DNA of 64,000 nt from Halalkalibacter nanhaiisediminis (GTDB taxonomy: Bacteria; Bacillota; Bacilli; Bacillales; Bacillaceae_D): the NCBI RefSeq assembly GCF_007830185.1, contig NZ_VLKZ01000001.1, forward strand, positions 248,001-312,000, given 5' to 3'. The notes beneath the pieces are model-generated. The model saw nothing but the letters and a program-made list of their open reading frames with translations, was not told the DNA's origin and ran no database searches. The position numbers and the translations under genes are program-made. Below, piece after piece: positions 45,356 to 53,826 of this stretch (the first letter of the stretch is position 1; every line of letters starts with the position of its first letter).

Positions 45356-45784
45356 ATGAATACTGATTATCAATCATTTCTAGCAGGGATGTTCATTTGT
45401 GGCGAGCTTGCCGTTCCAACTGTCGTCACCAAAGAAGACGTGAAGCTTGTCGTAGATCTGCGTGCAGAAGCAAGTGAAGGCGTTGTCGGTGACCAGGTTG
45501 ATCGGGTCCATGTTCCTTTAGTGAATGGAGAACCAAACCAATCGCAGCTTCTATCTGAGGCGATTGGTCATGTCGTCAATGCGTATCAAGAAGGAAAACG
45601 AGTCGTCCTCCACTGAAAAGGCGGACAAAGCCGCGCAGGTAGCGTGGCAATCGGAGCATTACTAGCTCTTGATGCTGCTGACTCGCTTGAGCAAGCGACG
45701 CAAATGGTTGCAAACATACGCCCGGGGCTGGACATCCATCCCGAGTTCGTGAAAGATTTACAAAAGCTGTTTCCTAGCAAGTAA
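45356..45784 (+). pseudogene. Dual-specificity/tyrosine phosphatase gene with TGA at the catalytic Cys
   Basis: Cys-dependent phosphatase-like gene, 142 codons. The frame is open from ATG at 45356 (SD AAAGGAG) through VVLH. Codon 87 (45614-45616) is TGA, and the same frame then reads KGGQSRAGSVAIGALLALD to TAA at 45782. The active-site signature of this superfamily is HCxxxxxR; here the codon for the nucleophilic Cys is exactly TGA, one base from TGT or TGC. No other lesion is seen on either side. Either a recent nonsense mutation (or sequencing error) makes this a pseudogene, or TGA is recoded (selenocysteine). A possible SECIS-like hairpin follows. Without read-through the 86-aa product lacks the active site. 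Confidence 0.8.
45630..45648 (+). promoter_or_regulatory. SECIS-like hairpin downstream of in-frame TGA
   Basis: A 7-bp stem (GCCGCGC/GCGTGGC, one G-U) has a 5-nt loop AGGTA. The loop begins 20 nt after the TGA. Bacterial SECIS elements place a hairpin with an exposed G/GU loop at about this distance, as in E. coli fdhF. The consensus is loose and the segment is also coding, so this could be chance. Confidence 0.3.
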
Positions 45785-45796
45785 TCTGGCAAGAAG

Positions 45797-45828
45797 AAGC
45801 TACCTTATAATGACGAGGTAGCTTTTTT
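45797..45828 (+). terminator. Terminator after the phosphatase gene
   Basis: The stem AAGCTACCT/AGGTAGCTT runs into TTTT. Confidence 0.88.
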
Positions 45829-45859
45829 GTGGAGAGAGCGACGTGTGGCGAAATTTGTC

Positions 45860-46148
45860 GATTAGTCGATAAATGCGGTTGTTAGACTGAATTAAGCGGA
45901 GTTAGACCGAATTAAGTAGCAGTTAGACTGAATAATGCGGAGTTAGACCGAATTGAGTAGCAGATCGACCGAATGATGCGGAGTTAGACCGAATTAAGTA
46001 GCAGTTAGACTGAATGATGCGGCAGTTAGACTGAATTGAGCAGCAGATCGACCGAATGATGCGGAGTTAGACCGAATTAAGTAGCAGTTAGACTGAATAA
46101 TGCAGAGTTAGACCGAATTAAGCGGCAGTTAGACCGAAAAGAGCGCCC
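45860..46148. repeat. 21-bp tandem array A, 13 units with higher-order repeat
   Basis: Thirteen units of 20-21 bp start GTTAGACCGAAT, GTTAGACTGAAT or GATCGACCGAAT and end variously (TAAGTAGCA, GATGCGGA and so on). Four-unit blocks 45942-46024 and 46025-46106 are near copies, with two inner units identical. A CGATAAATGCGG unit precedes it at about 45867. It fills most of the 480-bp gap before the NERD gene. There is no coding potential and no unique spacers. Confidence 0.92.
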
Positions 46149-46264
46149 AAATGCTTTATGCTGCTAATAAACGACACTCAAAACTCAATTTTCATACACA
46201 ATAAGGAGGAATTCATACATTTCAAGTCGAATGGTTTTAAAATAATAGATAGAGGAGTGATCGA

Positions 46265-47248
46265 TTGATAACAAAAGAACGAAAACGACCACTAAAAATA
46301 CAAAAACTTGAAGCATTACTCCGCAGACTGCCATCTCATCACCCAAAATATGAGATGATAAAAGAAGCATTAGCCAAAAGCATCGCTGGTTTCAGAGGAG
46401 AGCAGTCCCTTGATTATTATCTCTCATTTCTTCCCTCAAACGAATTCCTCATCCTCCACGATATCAGATTCCCTTACGATGAAAACAGTTACTTTCAGCT
46501 CGATACACTCATTTTATCTACTCGCTTCCTCGTCATCCTTGAAGTGAAAAATATCGCAGGCACATTATACTTTGATCAAGCATTTCAACAGCTCATTCGT
46601 ATATTGGATGGCAAGGAAGAGGGATTTTTAGATCCTTTACTACAAATAAAACGACAGCACATGCAGCTGGAAACATGGCTCGCGCAACGAAAAAATCTGC
46701 CGCTACCCCCAATCGAATCCTTCATTGTCATTAGTCATCCTTCAACAATCATCAAATCATCACCTAATCACAAGGAAGCTTTTGAAAAAGTGATTCGCCC
46801 TCCCATGATTCCGCTGACAATCGAACATCTCAAACGATTTCACACAAAAGAGATCCTCCCCATGAAACCATTAAAAAGACTCGCGACCCTCATCCAAAAA
46901 CAGCACACCCCTTCTAATCCTGATCTTCTGCACCAATTCCAAATCGATAAATCAGAGCTCCTTCGTGGTGTTATTTGCCCAACGTGTATGCGGCGTCCAC
47001 TCGTCAGAAAAAGAGGATCCTGGTATTGCCCATATTGTGAATCTTCCTCGAAAGACGCGCATGTATCCTCGCTGCAAGATTATTTTCTTCTCATTGGTCC
47101 TACTATCTCCAATCAACAATTAAGAGATTTCCTTCAGATTTCCTCCGCAACCATTGCAAAAAAATTATTAGTCTCATTGGATCTGAAACAATCTGGAGTG
47201 ACAAAAGGGAGAACCTATGAGCTAGAGACTCTTCTGAATCATAAATGA
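46265..47248 (+). CDS. NERD-domain nuclease-related protein with zinc ribbon
   Basis: Protein of 327 aa. The NERD domain (about residues 35-150) has the nuclease-type residues GEQSLDYYL, LDTLILS and the ExK motif VILEVKN. About 200-250 is linker. A four-Cys zinc ribbon (CPTC and CPYC, about residues 238-260) precedes a winged-helix-like end (ISNQQLRDFLQISSATIAKK). NERD is predicted to be nuclease-related; cellular roles are poorly known. TTG at 46265 after AGAGGAG. Arrays A and B of the 21-bp repeat flank it on both sides, an arrangement not seen for other genes here. Confidence 0.82.
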   Translation: MITKERKRPLKIQKLEALLRRLPSHHPKYEMIKEALAKSIAGFRGEQSLDYYLSFLPSNEFLILHDIRFPYDENSYFQLDTLILSTRFLVILEVKNIAGTLYFDQAFQQLIRILDGKEEGFLDPLLQIKRQHMQLETWLAQRKNLPLPPIESFIVISHPSTIIKSSPNHKEAFEKVIRPPMIPLTIEHLKRFHTKEILPMKPLKRLATLIQKQHTPSNPDLLHQFQIDKSELLRGVICPTCMRRPLVRKRGSWYCPYCESSSKDAHVSSLQDYFLLIGPTISNQQLRDFLQISSATIAKKLLVSLDLKQSGVTKGRTYELETLLNHK

Positions 47249-47298
47249 TGGAGTTCGGTCGATGATCGCCTAACATCGGATTCAGATGAGCTAACTGG

Positions 47299-47420
47299 GT
47301 TAGACCGAATTATATAGTAGTTAGACCGAATAACTTAGCACTTAGACCGAATAATGCAGACTTAGACCGAATTATGCAGAATTAGACCGAAAAACCATTC
47401 AACTAGACCGAAAAAACTCC
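47299..47420. repeat. 21-bp tandem array B
   Basis: Six units with the core TTAGACCGAAT or TTAGACCGAAAA and variable 9-10-bp ends. It lies between the NERD gene and the chrA terminator, with the same orientation as array A. Confidence 0.88.
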
Positions 47421-47451
47421 TCCACCCCCGCGCCTCAGCTTCCTACACACG

Positions 47452-47483
47452 AAAAAAGGCCGTTGAACGCGATGTTCAACGGC
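47452..47483 (-). terminator. Terminator of the padR-chrA operon
   Basis: A perfect 10-bp stem GCCGTTGAAC/GTTCAACGGC is followed by CTTTTTTCG on the minus strand. Confidence 0.88.
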
Positions 47484-47492
47484 TTCAACTCA

Positions 47493-47528
47493 CTAAATCT
47501 CCCTAAATCTCCCTAAATCTCCCTAAAT
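47493..47528. repeat. 10-bp tandem repeat at the chrA stop codon
   Basis: CTAAATCTCC is repeated 3.6 times without error and runs into the chrA stop codon (47523-47525). Such perfect short repeats often vary in copy number; here only the 3' untranslated region would change. Confidence 0.85.
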
Positions 47529-48707
47529 CATACCCAAAAGTGCGCCTCCCACAGCCCCAGATAGTACAATGACCCAAGGTGGAAGCTTCCAGTACACCAG
47601 CATACTGAACAATAATGCTGCAAAGGCGAAATCAATTGGTGCTAAAATAGCGCTTGTGAAAATTGGATTGTAAAACGCTGAAATTAAGATCCCGACAACG
47701 GCTGCATTGACGCCCATTAAGGCCCCTTTGATCTTCGGATTTCTGCGTAATGTGTCCCAAAACGGTAATGTACCGAGGATAAGCAGGAACGCTGGTAAGA
47801 AAATCGCCACCGTTGCCAAAAGTCCGCCTTGCCAGCCACTTATGGCGGTCCCGAGGTAAGCAGCGAATGTAAATAATGGCCCAGGTACGGCTTGTGTTGC
47901 TCCGTAACCCGCTAAAAAGGCTTCTTCGCTTAACCAACCAGTTGGCACAAATTCGCGTTCTAGTAATGGTAAAACAACATGCCCGCCACCAAAAACTAAT
48001 GAACCAGCGCGGTAAAAGCTATCAAACATTGCGACCCAGTTTAACGACGTCATTTCCCGTAAAATAGGCAAAAAAATAAGCAAACCGAAAAACAGTCCCA
48101 AACATAGAACAGCAAAGCGGCGACTAATCGGAAATTGCATTCTCGTTTGATCGCTTTCTTGATGCTTGCGATAGATCAAGTAACCAACGAATCCAGCAAG
48201 TATGATAGCGCCGACTTGCGTAAAAGCCGTTTGCCACAAGAGGGTTACAATTAAAGCAAACAAGGCAATGGTTCTTCGTTGCAAGTCAGGAGTGAGATTC
48301 TGTGCCATTCCTAAAATCGCATGAGCAACGACAACGACAGCGACGATTTTTAAGCCATGAATCCAACCAGCAGTACTTACGTCAAAACCGTTAAGAAGGA
48401 TGGCAAATAAAATAAGGGCAATGACAGAGGGAAGAGTGAATCCAATAAAGGAAACGATCCCACCTAACACACCTGCGCGCATGACTCCGATCCCAATACC
48501 GACCTGGCTACTAGCAGGACCAGGTAAGAACTGACAGAGCGCAACTAAATCTGCATAACTTTTTTCATCCATCCATTTACGTCTGCGTACATATTCTTCG
48601 TGAAAATAACCCAGATGAGCAATCGGTCCGCCAAACGAGGTTAATCCTAGTCTCGTTGAAACGATCAGGATTTCTAGTAATGATTTTAAACTTCTTTTTT
48701 GATCCAT
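47523..48707 (-). CDS. chrA: Chromate transporter (CHR family, fused form)
   Basis: Membrane transporter of 394 aa, the long form with two homologous CHR halves. Each starts with a conserved segment: LGLTSFGGPIAHLGYFHEEY near residue 20 and AGSLVFGGGHVVLPLLEREF near 235. GPAS and GPLFTFAAYLG motifs follow. The family exports chromate or related oxyanions. About 10-12 hydrophobic segments are visible. SD AAGGAG before ATG. It is the second gene of a padR-chrA pair (18-bp gap), a layout known for metal- or chromate-responsive PadR (ChrI-type) control. Confidence 0.9.
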   Translation of the reverse strand: MDQKRSLKSLLEILIVSTRLGLTSFGGPIAHLGYFHEEYVRRRKWMDEKSYADLVALCQFLPGPASSQVGIGIGVMRAGVLGGIVSFIGFTLPSVIALILFAILLNGFDVSTAGWIHGLKIVAVVVVAHAILGMAQNLTPDLQRRTIALFALIVTLLWQTAFTQVGAIILAGFVGYLIYRKHQESDQTRMQFPISRRFAVLCLGLFFGLLIFLPILREMTSLNWVAMFDSFYRAGSLVFGGGHVVLPLLEREFVPTGWLSEEAFLAGYGATQAVPGPLFTFAAYLGTAISGWQGGLLATVAIFLPAFLLILGTLPFWDTLRRNPKIKGALMGVNAAVVGILISAFYNPIFTSAILAPIDFAFAALLFSMLVYWKLPPWVIVLSGAVGGALLGMI

Positions 48708-48725
48708 TTGTAACTCCTTATGCTA

Positions 48726-49031
48726 CTATTTGATTTCTTTGAAAAGCTCATAGGCTTTTTTTCTCGCTTCAATGAGCACGATGTTTCCCTTTTCTGTAGT
48801 CGTATAATATTTTCTAATTTTCCCTTCAACGTTGCGTGATTCTTTTGTTAATAGTCCGTCTGATTCCATTGTGTGTAAAATCGGATAGAGCGTACCAGCG
48901 CTTATGTTGTAGCCATGTTCCTTAAGCTCCTCAAGCATCCACGCACCAAATATCGGGTGTTCACTAGCATGGTGTAAGATGTGTATGTGAATAAATCCAA
49001 GAAAAAGTTTTCGTAATACTTTATCCTCCAA
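48726..49031 (-). CDS. PadR-family repressor upstream of chrA
   Basis: Winged-helix regulator of 101 aa with the PadR signature: LKEHGYNISAGTLYPILHTM (recognition helix and wing start), then TESDGLLT-like and KYYTTTEKG. TTG start at 49031 with GGGAGGTG 6 nt upstream. It shares an operon with chrA and probably represses it through the dyad at 49054-49080. Confidence 0.9.
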   Translation of the reverse strand: MEDKVLRKLFLGFIHIHILHHASEHPIFGAWMLEELKEHGYNISAGTLYPILHTMESDGLLTKESRNVEGKIRKYYTTTEKGNIVLIEARKKAYELFKEIK

Positions 49032-49053
49032 GCTTTCACCTCCCCTTATCGGA

Positions 49054-49080
49054 AATCAATATCGAAAGACGATATCGATT
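49054..49080. promoter_or_regulatory. Putative PadR operator
   Basis: The inverted repeat AATCAATATCG-AAAGA-CGATATCGATT (10 of 11 positions) lies 23 bp before the padR start. PadR proteins typically bind such AT-rich dyads in their own promoters. Confidence 0.6.
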
Positions 49081-49384
49081 ATCTATATAAAGAGGATAAC
49101 ATGAATATTTGCTCGATCCAAGTTCTCGTGAGTATTTTTACATAGTCTTAACATTCGCATTCACTTTTAATAATTCTTCAATCGTTCAACATTCGACAAT
49201 AAAAATGAAAGAGATCTCTTATAATAAAAAGGAGATTCATAATTTTATATGGAATAAAATAGAATGATTCTAAACAATATGACATTTAAAGGGGTAAAAG
49301 CAGTATTGTAGTAAGTACCCATTTGTAATGGATTACATTTGTTCATCTAAAAAGCAAAATCGATCTTCCAAAAGGGGCAGTTAC
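49081..49384. other. Gene-free region between padR and the cyclase gene
   Basis: AT-rich, no gene. It should hold divergent promoters, but only the padR dyad at its left edge is clear. An in-frame ATG at 49328 lacks an SD and is not used as a start. Confidence 0.4.
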
Positions 49385-51034
49385 ATGGGAAAAATGTTTG
49401 AGATAAATTCACGTCAGTTTCAGATGATGATGGATGGTATTGTAGATTTGGTGATGGTGATAGAAGTCGTGGATGGAAGCGATTTTGTTTATCGTTTTAT
49501 GAATAAGAAGGCACAAGAAATCATCGGGGTCAGAGAAGATGTTTTTGGAAAAACGTTTGCGGATATCTTTCCAGATCAGAAAGCGACCTATATTCAAGGA
49601 AATTTCTTGAAAGTGCTGCAGCACAAAGAGCCTGTTACATTTGAACGCTATGAAAGCAATGGTTGGATTGGTCAAACAACATTAACTCCTATTTTTGATG
49701 ATGATGGCCATGTAGAATATATTTTCTCGGTCACACAGGATTTAAAAGAAAATAACAAAATGAAAGAAGCGATCACTCAAAAAACGAATGAGCTTGAGCT
49801 TGTTTGGAATTATACATCAGATGCAATTTTCATTATGAAGGAGGATGGCTCGATTTATAAAGTGAATCCTGCATTTGAAGAAATGCTTGGATGGACGGAA
49901 GAAGAGATCTCAAAGGAGCCCATCCCGCCTATTTTTTGGGGCCATAATCAAGCAAAGCATGAAGCATTTTTACGGCGTCTCTTTTCAGGTGAAAATTTCA
50001 ATAATATTGAAAGAAAGCGCGTGTGTAAGAATGGGAAAATTATTGATGTGCTCGCCTCATACAGGCCAATCATTTTAGAAGAGAAAAACTATGCGGTGGC
50101 GATGTATAAGGAGGTCACAAATATTCAGGTCGTTCAACAGAAGTTGCGCGAGAGTGAAGAACAGTTCAAGTCCTTGTTTGTACATAACCCTGATCTCATC
50201 GTGGCAACAGATCAAAATGGCAACATTACAAATGTCAATTCTGCTGTGCAAACGGTGTTAGGATACACAGAAGAAGACATTACAGACGATTTTATCAATG
50301 TCCTGATGGGATATAAAGAGGATCAAATAAAAGAAAGAATCAGATATGTCAACAAAACACTGCAAGGAGAAACACAGGCATACGAATTGAGTGTATACAA
50401 TAAAAAAGGCAACCGGGTTGACTTGAAAATTAAATCGATTCCGATAAAAAAAAATGGTGAAATTAAAGGGGTATATGAGGTAGGGCAAGACATTACTTTA
50501 CAAAAGCAAGCAGAGGAAAAGCTGAAAAAACTTGCGCTATGCGATACGCTAACAGATTTACCGAATCGGCGAGCGATCAATGAAGAAATTGATGCTGCTT
50601 TAATCGAGGCTAGCCAAAACAACCATTCGTTAGCTTTGCTTTATATTGATTTAGATCATTTCAAAGAAATCAATGATTCGAAGGGGCATTTGATTGGCGA
50701 CGAGCTGCTCGTTCAATTTTCCTTAAAAGTAAAAGACATTGTCTCTGAAAAAAATATCATCGCTAGATTAGGAGGAGATGAATTTCTCATTTTAATGCCG
50801 AAAGTGGACCATTCAACAGGACCAAAAGCGCTTGCGAAAAGCATTATTCAGTCACTACAAGAACCAATGACTATAGCGGGGCATGAAATTCAGACGACCC
50901 TTAGCATCGGTATTGCGATGTACCCAGATCATGGTGTGCAAAAGCGAGAATTACTAATGCAAGCAGATGAAGCGTTATATATGGCGAAAAATGATGGGAA
51001 GAATACGTTTAAGATTATCGAAAGCAATGCTTGA
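49385..51034 (+). CDS. Diguanylate cyclase with PAS sensor domains
   Basis: Soluble c-di-GMP synthase of about 549 aa. Three PAS domains (about 12-115, 130-250, 255-375) precede a GGDEF domain (about 390-545) with the intact catalytic motif RLGGDEFLIL near residue 463. No membrane segment is visible. PAS linkers end in typical PAC motifs (FSVTQDLKENN, VGQDITLQKQAEEKL). ATG at 49385 is chosen because AAAGGGG precedes it. There is no EAL domain, so it is a synthase only; the gene at 62656 would be its counterpart. The signal sensed is unknown. Confidence 0.9.
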   Translation: MGKMFEINSRQFQMMMDGIVDLVMVIEVVDGSDFVYRFMNKKAQEIIGVREDVFGKTFADIFPDQKATYIQGNFLKVLQHKEPVTFERYESNGWIGQTTLTPIFDDDGHVEYIFSVTQDLKENNKMKEAITQKTNELELVWNYTSDAIFIMKEDGSIYKVNPAFEEMLGWTEEEISKEPIPPIFWGHNQAKHEAFLRRLFSGENFNNIERKRVCKNGKIIDVLASYRPIILEEKNYAVAMYKEVTNIQVVQQKLRESEEQFKSLFVHNPDLIVATDQNGNITNVNSAVQTVLGYTEEDITDDFINVLMGYKEDQIKERIRYVNKTLQGETQAYELSVYNKKGNRVDLKIKSIPIKKNGEIKGVYEVGQDITLQKQAEEKLKKLALCDTLTDLPNRRAINEEIDAALIEASQNNHSLALLYIDLDHFKEINDSKGHLIGDELLVQFSLKVKDIVSEKNIIARLGGDEFLILMPKVDHSTGPKALAKSIIQSLQEPMTIAGHEIQTTLSIGIAMYPDHGVQKRELLMQADEALYMAKNDGKNTFKIIESNA

Positions 51035-51135
51035 TCCAAACTTAAGCCTTGCTTTTGATGTTCAATAAAACGCTGGTTTTCGTAAGGGCTATAAAGGGAA
51101 TAGAGAAGAAAACATTCATTTGAAAGGAAGCGCAA

Positions 51136-51708
51136 ATGATCGATTACATTATCCAAATAGATCGAGATTTGTTTCACTGGATCAATCAGGAGTTGCATAT
51201 GAGCTTCTTAGATCCGATTATGCTGTTTTTAACAACGATCAGTAATTTAGCTATTATTTGGTTTGTTGTTGCTGTTATTCTTTTTGTTAAGAGGAAGAGA
51301 ATTGGAGGGGCGCTATCAAGCTTTACGTTGTTCATCGGCATCATTCTAGCACTGATTATCGATGAAGTCATTAATGCGGTAGTAGGAAGGCCGCGTCCTC
51401 CAGAGGTAGAGGAAGGGGTCCGTCAATTGGTTGACTTACCTTTATCTAGTTCGTTTCCATCTGGACATGCCGTTACATCTTTTGCGGCTATGTTCATTCT
51501 TGTTTACTTTTTTCCTAAGACGAAATATTGGTTGCCTCTACTTGCAATTGTATTTGCGTATTCGCGCCTGTACGTTGGGGTTCATTATCCGACAGACAGC
51601 ATAGTAGGAGCATTAGTAGGAATGATGGTTGGGTTCCTTACGATTAAATTGCCACTTGCATCCTTACTAACAAAGCTACAAAAAAGATATCCGAACTTAA
51701 ACCTATAA
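51136..51708 (+). CDS. PAP2-family membrane phosphatase
   Basis: Integral membrane phosphatase, 190 aa, about five hydrophobic segments. PAP2 motifs: C2 SFPSGH and C3 SRLYVGVHYPTDSIVG are complete. C1 reads NAVVGRPRP, with Asn where the K-x6-RP motif has Lys, so catalysis may be altered. Family roles include dephosphorylation of undecaprenyl pyrophosphate (BcrC) or phosphatidylglycerophosphate. SD GAAAGGAAG. Stands alone. Confidence 0.88.
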   Translation: MIDYIIQIDRDLFHWINQELHMSFLDPIMLFLTTISNLAIIWFVVAVILFVKRKRIGGALSSFTLFIGIILALIIDEVINAVVGRPRPPEVEEGVRQLVDLPLSSSFPSGHAVTSFAAMFILVYFFPKTKYWLPLLAIVFAYSRLYVGVHYPTDSIVGALVGMMVGFLTIKLPLASLLTKLQKRYPNLNL

Positions 51709-51725
51709 CTTGTATGGATATGAAT

Positions 51726-51755
51726 AGTCTCAACAGATTAGAGCCTGTTGAGACT
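51726..51755. terminator. Hairpin between convergent genes
   Basis: A perfect 11-bp stem AGTCTCAACAG/CTGTTGAGACT without a strong T tract. It overlaps the histidine kinase stop codon. Confidence 0.6.
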
Positions 51756-53293
51756 TAGTACTGGTCATACCTATTGTCCTGATAAAACGTTGGTAAGAGG
51801 ATATCGACTGTTGTGCCCATTCCTTTTTGACTGTTAATTTGGATACTGCCCTGGTGCGCTTCAACAATTTTATAACAAACGGTTAGACCTAGCCCAATGC
51901 CTTTTTCTTTGTTTGAATAGAACGGTTCGCCTAATTTTTTTAAGCGTTCATGCGGAATACCAGAGCCTTGATCGATAATCCGAATTAACACGTCTTTACT
52001 GGATTCTAGTTGCACTTGAATGGTAATTTTACTCCCAGCTGGTCCAGCCTCAATGGCATTTTTGATGACGTTTACAAAAGCCTTTTTCAATTGACGCTCA
52101 TCGCAGTAGATAAAGGGAGTGTTGACATTAAACTTTGTGACAATTTGTATATTATTTAAAGTAGCGCTTGTCGTAAAGAATTTTTTGACTTGTTCTAATA
52201 GCATTAAAGGATCGTTTAATTTGAATGTTAATGTCGGTTTTGCAAGCGTAATAAATTCATTTGACATCTCTTCAATTTGTTTTAATTCCAAGAGCATCGT
52301 ATCAATATACTCTGGTTTTAAACCCCCTTCTTTCGACAATTGAAGAAAGCCTCTGATCGTTGTTAAAGGGTTACGGATTTCATGAGCGACACCTGCCGCC
52401 AGCTGCCCGATAACATGTAATTTTTCTGTCTTACGTAATAATTCCTCTGTTTTCTTAAATTCAGTAATATCTCGTCCCATAATCACAATACTTCGTCGCT
52501 CTCCATTAGGATGAAACAAAGGTACTTTCACAATATCGAAAATTTTCGGTTGGCTATTTAGCTGAGGAATAATCTGTTCATAGCGAACGGGTTTCTTACT
52601 TTCCCAAGCCTGCAAGTCGGTTTTTTCACAATTTTGTAGTGGATCACGAAAAAAGTCATTTAAAGCATAAAGATCAGCATTCACCATTCCTTTATAAGGA
52701 ACATCCTCAAGCTGAAAAATAGAAATACCGAGGTCATTTGCTTCAATCCAACGACTTTCACTGTCCTTGAAGTAAATAATATAAGGGATACTGTTCATGA
52801 CAGTGTGTATTTGTCTTTCGTTTTCCATTACTTTTTCTGGTAAAAAATGAAAATCTATTGTATCAGGAATTTTATTGATCAAGACTTGTAATTGTCTTTC
52901 CCTTTCAATTAATTCTGCCTCTCTCCGCTTGCTTTCAGTAATGTTTTTGATTGTACAAGTTCGCAAAATAATATGTCCTTTTGGATGAAAGATAGGAGAA
53001 ATAATAAGACTGAGATCGAGTAGACTCCCATTTTTATGTTGTTTAGCCGTTTCATAAGTCGTGAGATAACTATGTTCGAACTCTTGTTTGAGATCTGCAA
53101 ATAGAGAGAACTTACCATCCATCACTTCTTGCTCGGTCCAACCAAATAGCTGCTCAAAGGCTTTATTTACTTTTAAAAGGTTGAATTCATTATCAATAAC
53201 GGCTGTGGCATCAACCGTATGATGAATGATTGACTCGACTATTGATGAAGGTGGTTGCTTGAACTCCTTTAATGAACGTTTATGATTATTCAA
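51755..53293 (-). CDS. PAS-domain sensor histidine kinase
   Basis: Soluble kinase of 512 aa, sporulation-kinase-like. Two to three PAS modules occupy about residues 15-285. HisKA follows with the phospho-acceptor in VAHEIRNPLTTIRGF (His near residue 303). HATPase motifs: N box IKNAIEAG, G1 DQGSGIP, G2 GIGLGLTVCYKIVEAH. TTG start with GAGGAG 8 nt upstream. There is no response regulator next to it, as is usual for orphan kinases feeding the Spo0 phosphorelay; that target is inferred. Confidence 0.9.
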   Translation of the reverse strand: MNNHKRSLKEFKQPPSSIVESIIHHTVDATAVIDNEFNLLKVNKAFEQLFGWTEQEVMDGKFSLFADLKQEFEHSYLTTYETAKQHKNGSLLDLSLIISPIFHPKGHIILRTCTIKNITESKRREAELIERERQLQVLINKIPDTIDFHFLPEKVMENERQIHTVMNSIPYIIYFKDSESRWIEANDLGISIFQLEDVPYKGMVNADLYALNDFFRDPLQNCEKTDLQAWESKKPVRYEQIIPQLNSQPKIFDIVKVPLFHPNGERRSIVIMGRDITEFKKTEELLRKTEKLHVIGQLAAGVAHEIRNPLTTIRGFLQLSKEGGLKPEYIDTMLLELKQIEEMSNEFITLAKPTLTFKLNDPLMLLEQVKKFFTTSATLNNIQIVTKFNVNTPFIYCDERQLKKAFVNVIKNAIEAGPAGSKITIQVQLESSKDVLIRIIDQGSGIPHERLKKLGEPFYSNKEKGIGLGLTVCYKIVEAHQGSIQINSQKGMGTTVDILLPTFYQDNRYDQY

Positions 53294-53492
53294 TACAATC
53301 GCTCCTCATTCTAAGATGCAAGAAGAAATAGTTTTGTAAAATAAGATTTGACATATGCTTAATTATTTCCATGCATCTTATGAAATCTCCTTTATAAAAA
53401 GGTAAAAATAATTGTTTTTTTTGTAAAAAAATAGCTAAGTTTGTAGTGAGATTCAAAGATACTCTTTGTGACGAAATATGACGAAACTTGTC

Positions 53493-53642
53493 GTTAGACC
53501 GAAAAATGTTTGGTTTAGACCGAAAAAGTGCTGCGTTAGACCGAAAAATGTTTGGATTAGACTGAAAAAGTGCTGCGTTAGACCGAAAAAATCTGGATTC
53601 GACCGAAATCATCCTATGTTAGACCGAAAACTGTTTGAATTC
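53493..53642. repeat. 21-bp tandem array C
   Basis: Seven units with TTAGACCGAAAA-type cores and ends alternating ATGTTTG and GTGCTGC, giving a dimeric 42-bp pattern. It lies between the divergent kinase and hemoglobin genes, oriented as arrays A, B and D. Unbroken reading frames cross it on both strands only because the period is a multiple of three. The rest of 53294-53826 has no gene. Confidence 0.88.
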
Positions 53643-53826
53643 GGTTATGCCTGCCTCCATTTAGCTGAAAAATACCTTAATTATAAAGGAAAACGACAAA
53701 ATGAGAGGAACTTATTCGGTTCTGTGGGTACTTACTTCTGCATTAAAAAAATGATAAGGTGAAAAAGGATAAATACACATCAAAAGGGAAAAAGTAAGTC
53801 CATCTTTTGAAAAAGGAATGATCAAC

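Noticed and set aside
45860-46148. Array A as a CRISPR array
   Set aside because: The constant part is only about 11 bp, the 'spacers' are 9-10 bp and recur, and no cas genes are nearby.
53286-53762. Open frames on both strands across array C (108 and 94 residues)
   Set aside because: Their peptides simply repeat the 21-bp unit (RSNAALF and RPKNVW types). The frames stay open because 21 is a multiple of three, and no SD or domain is present.
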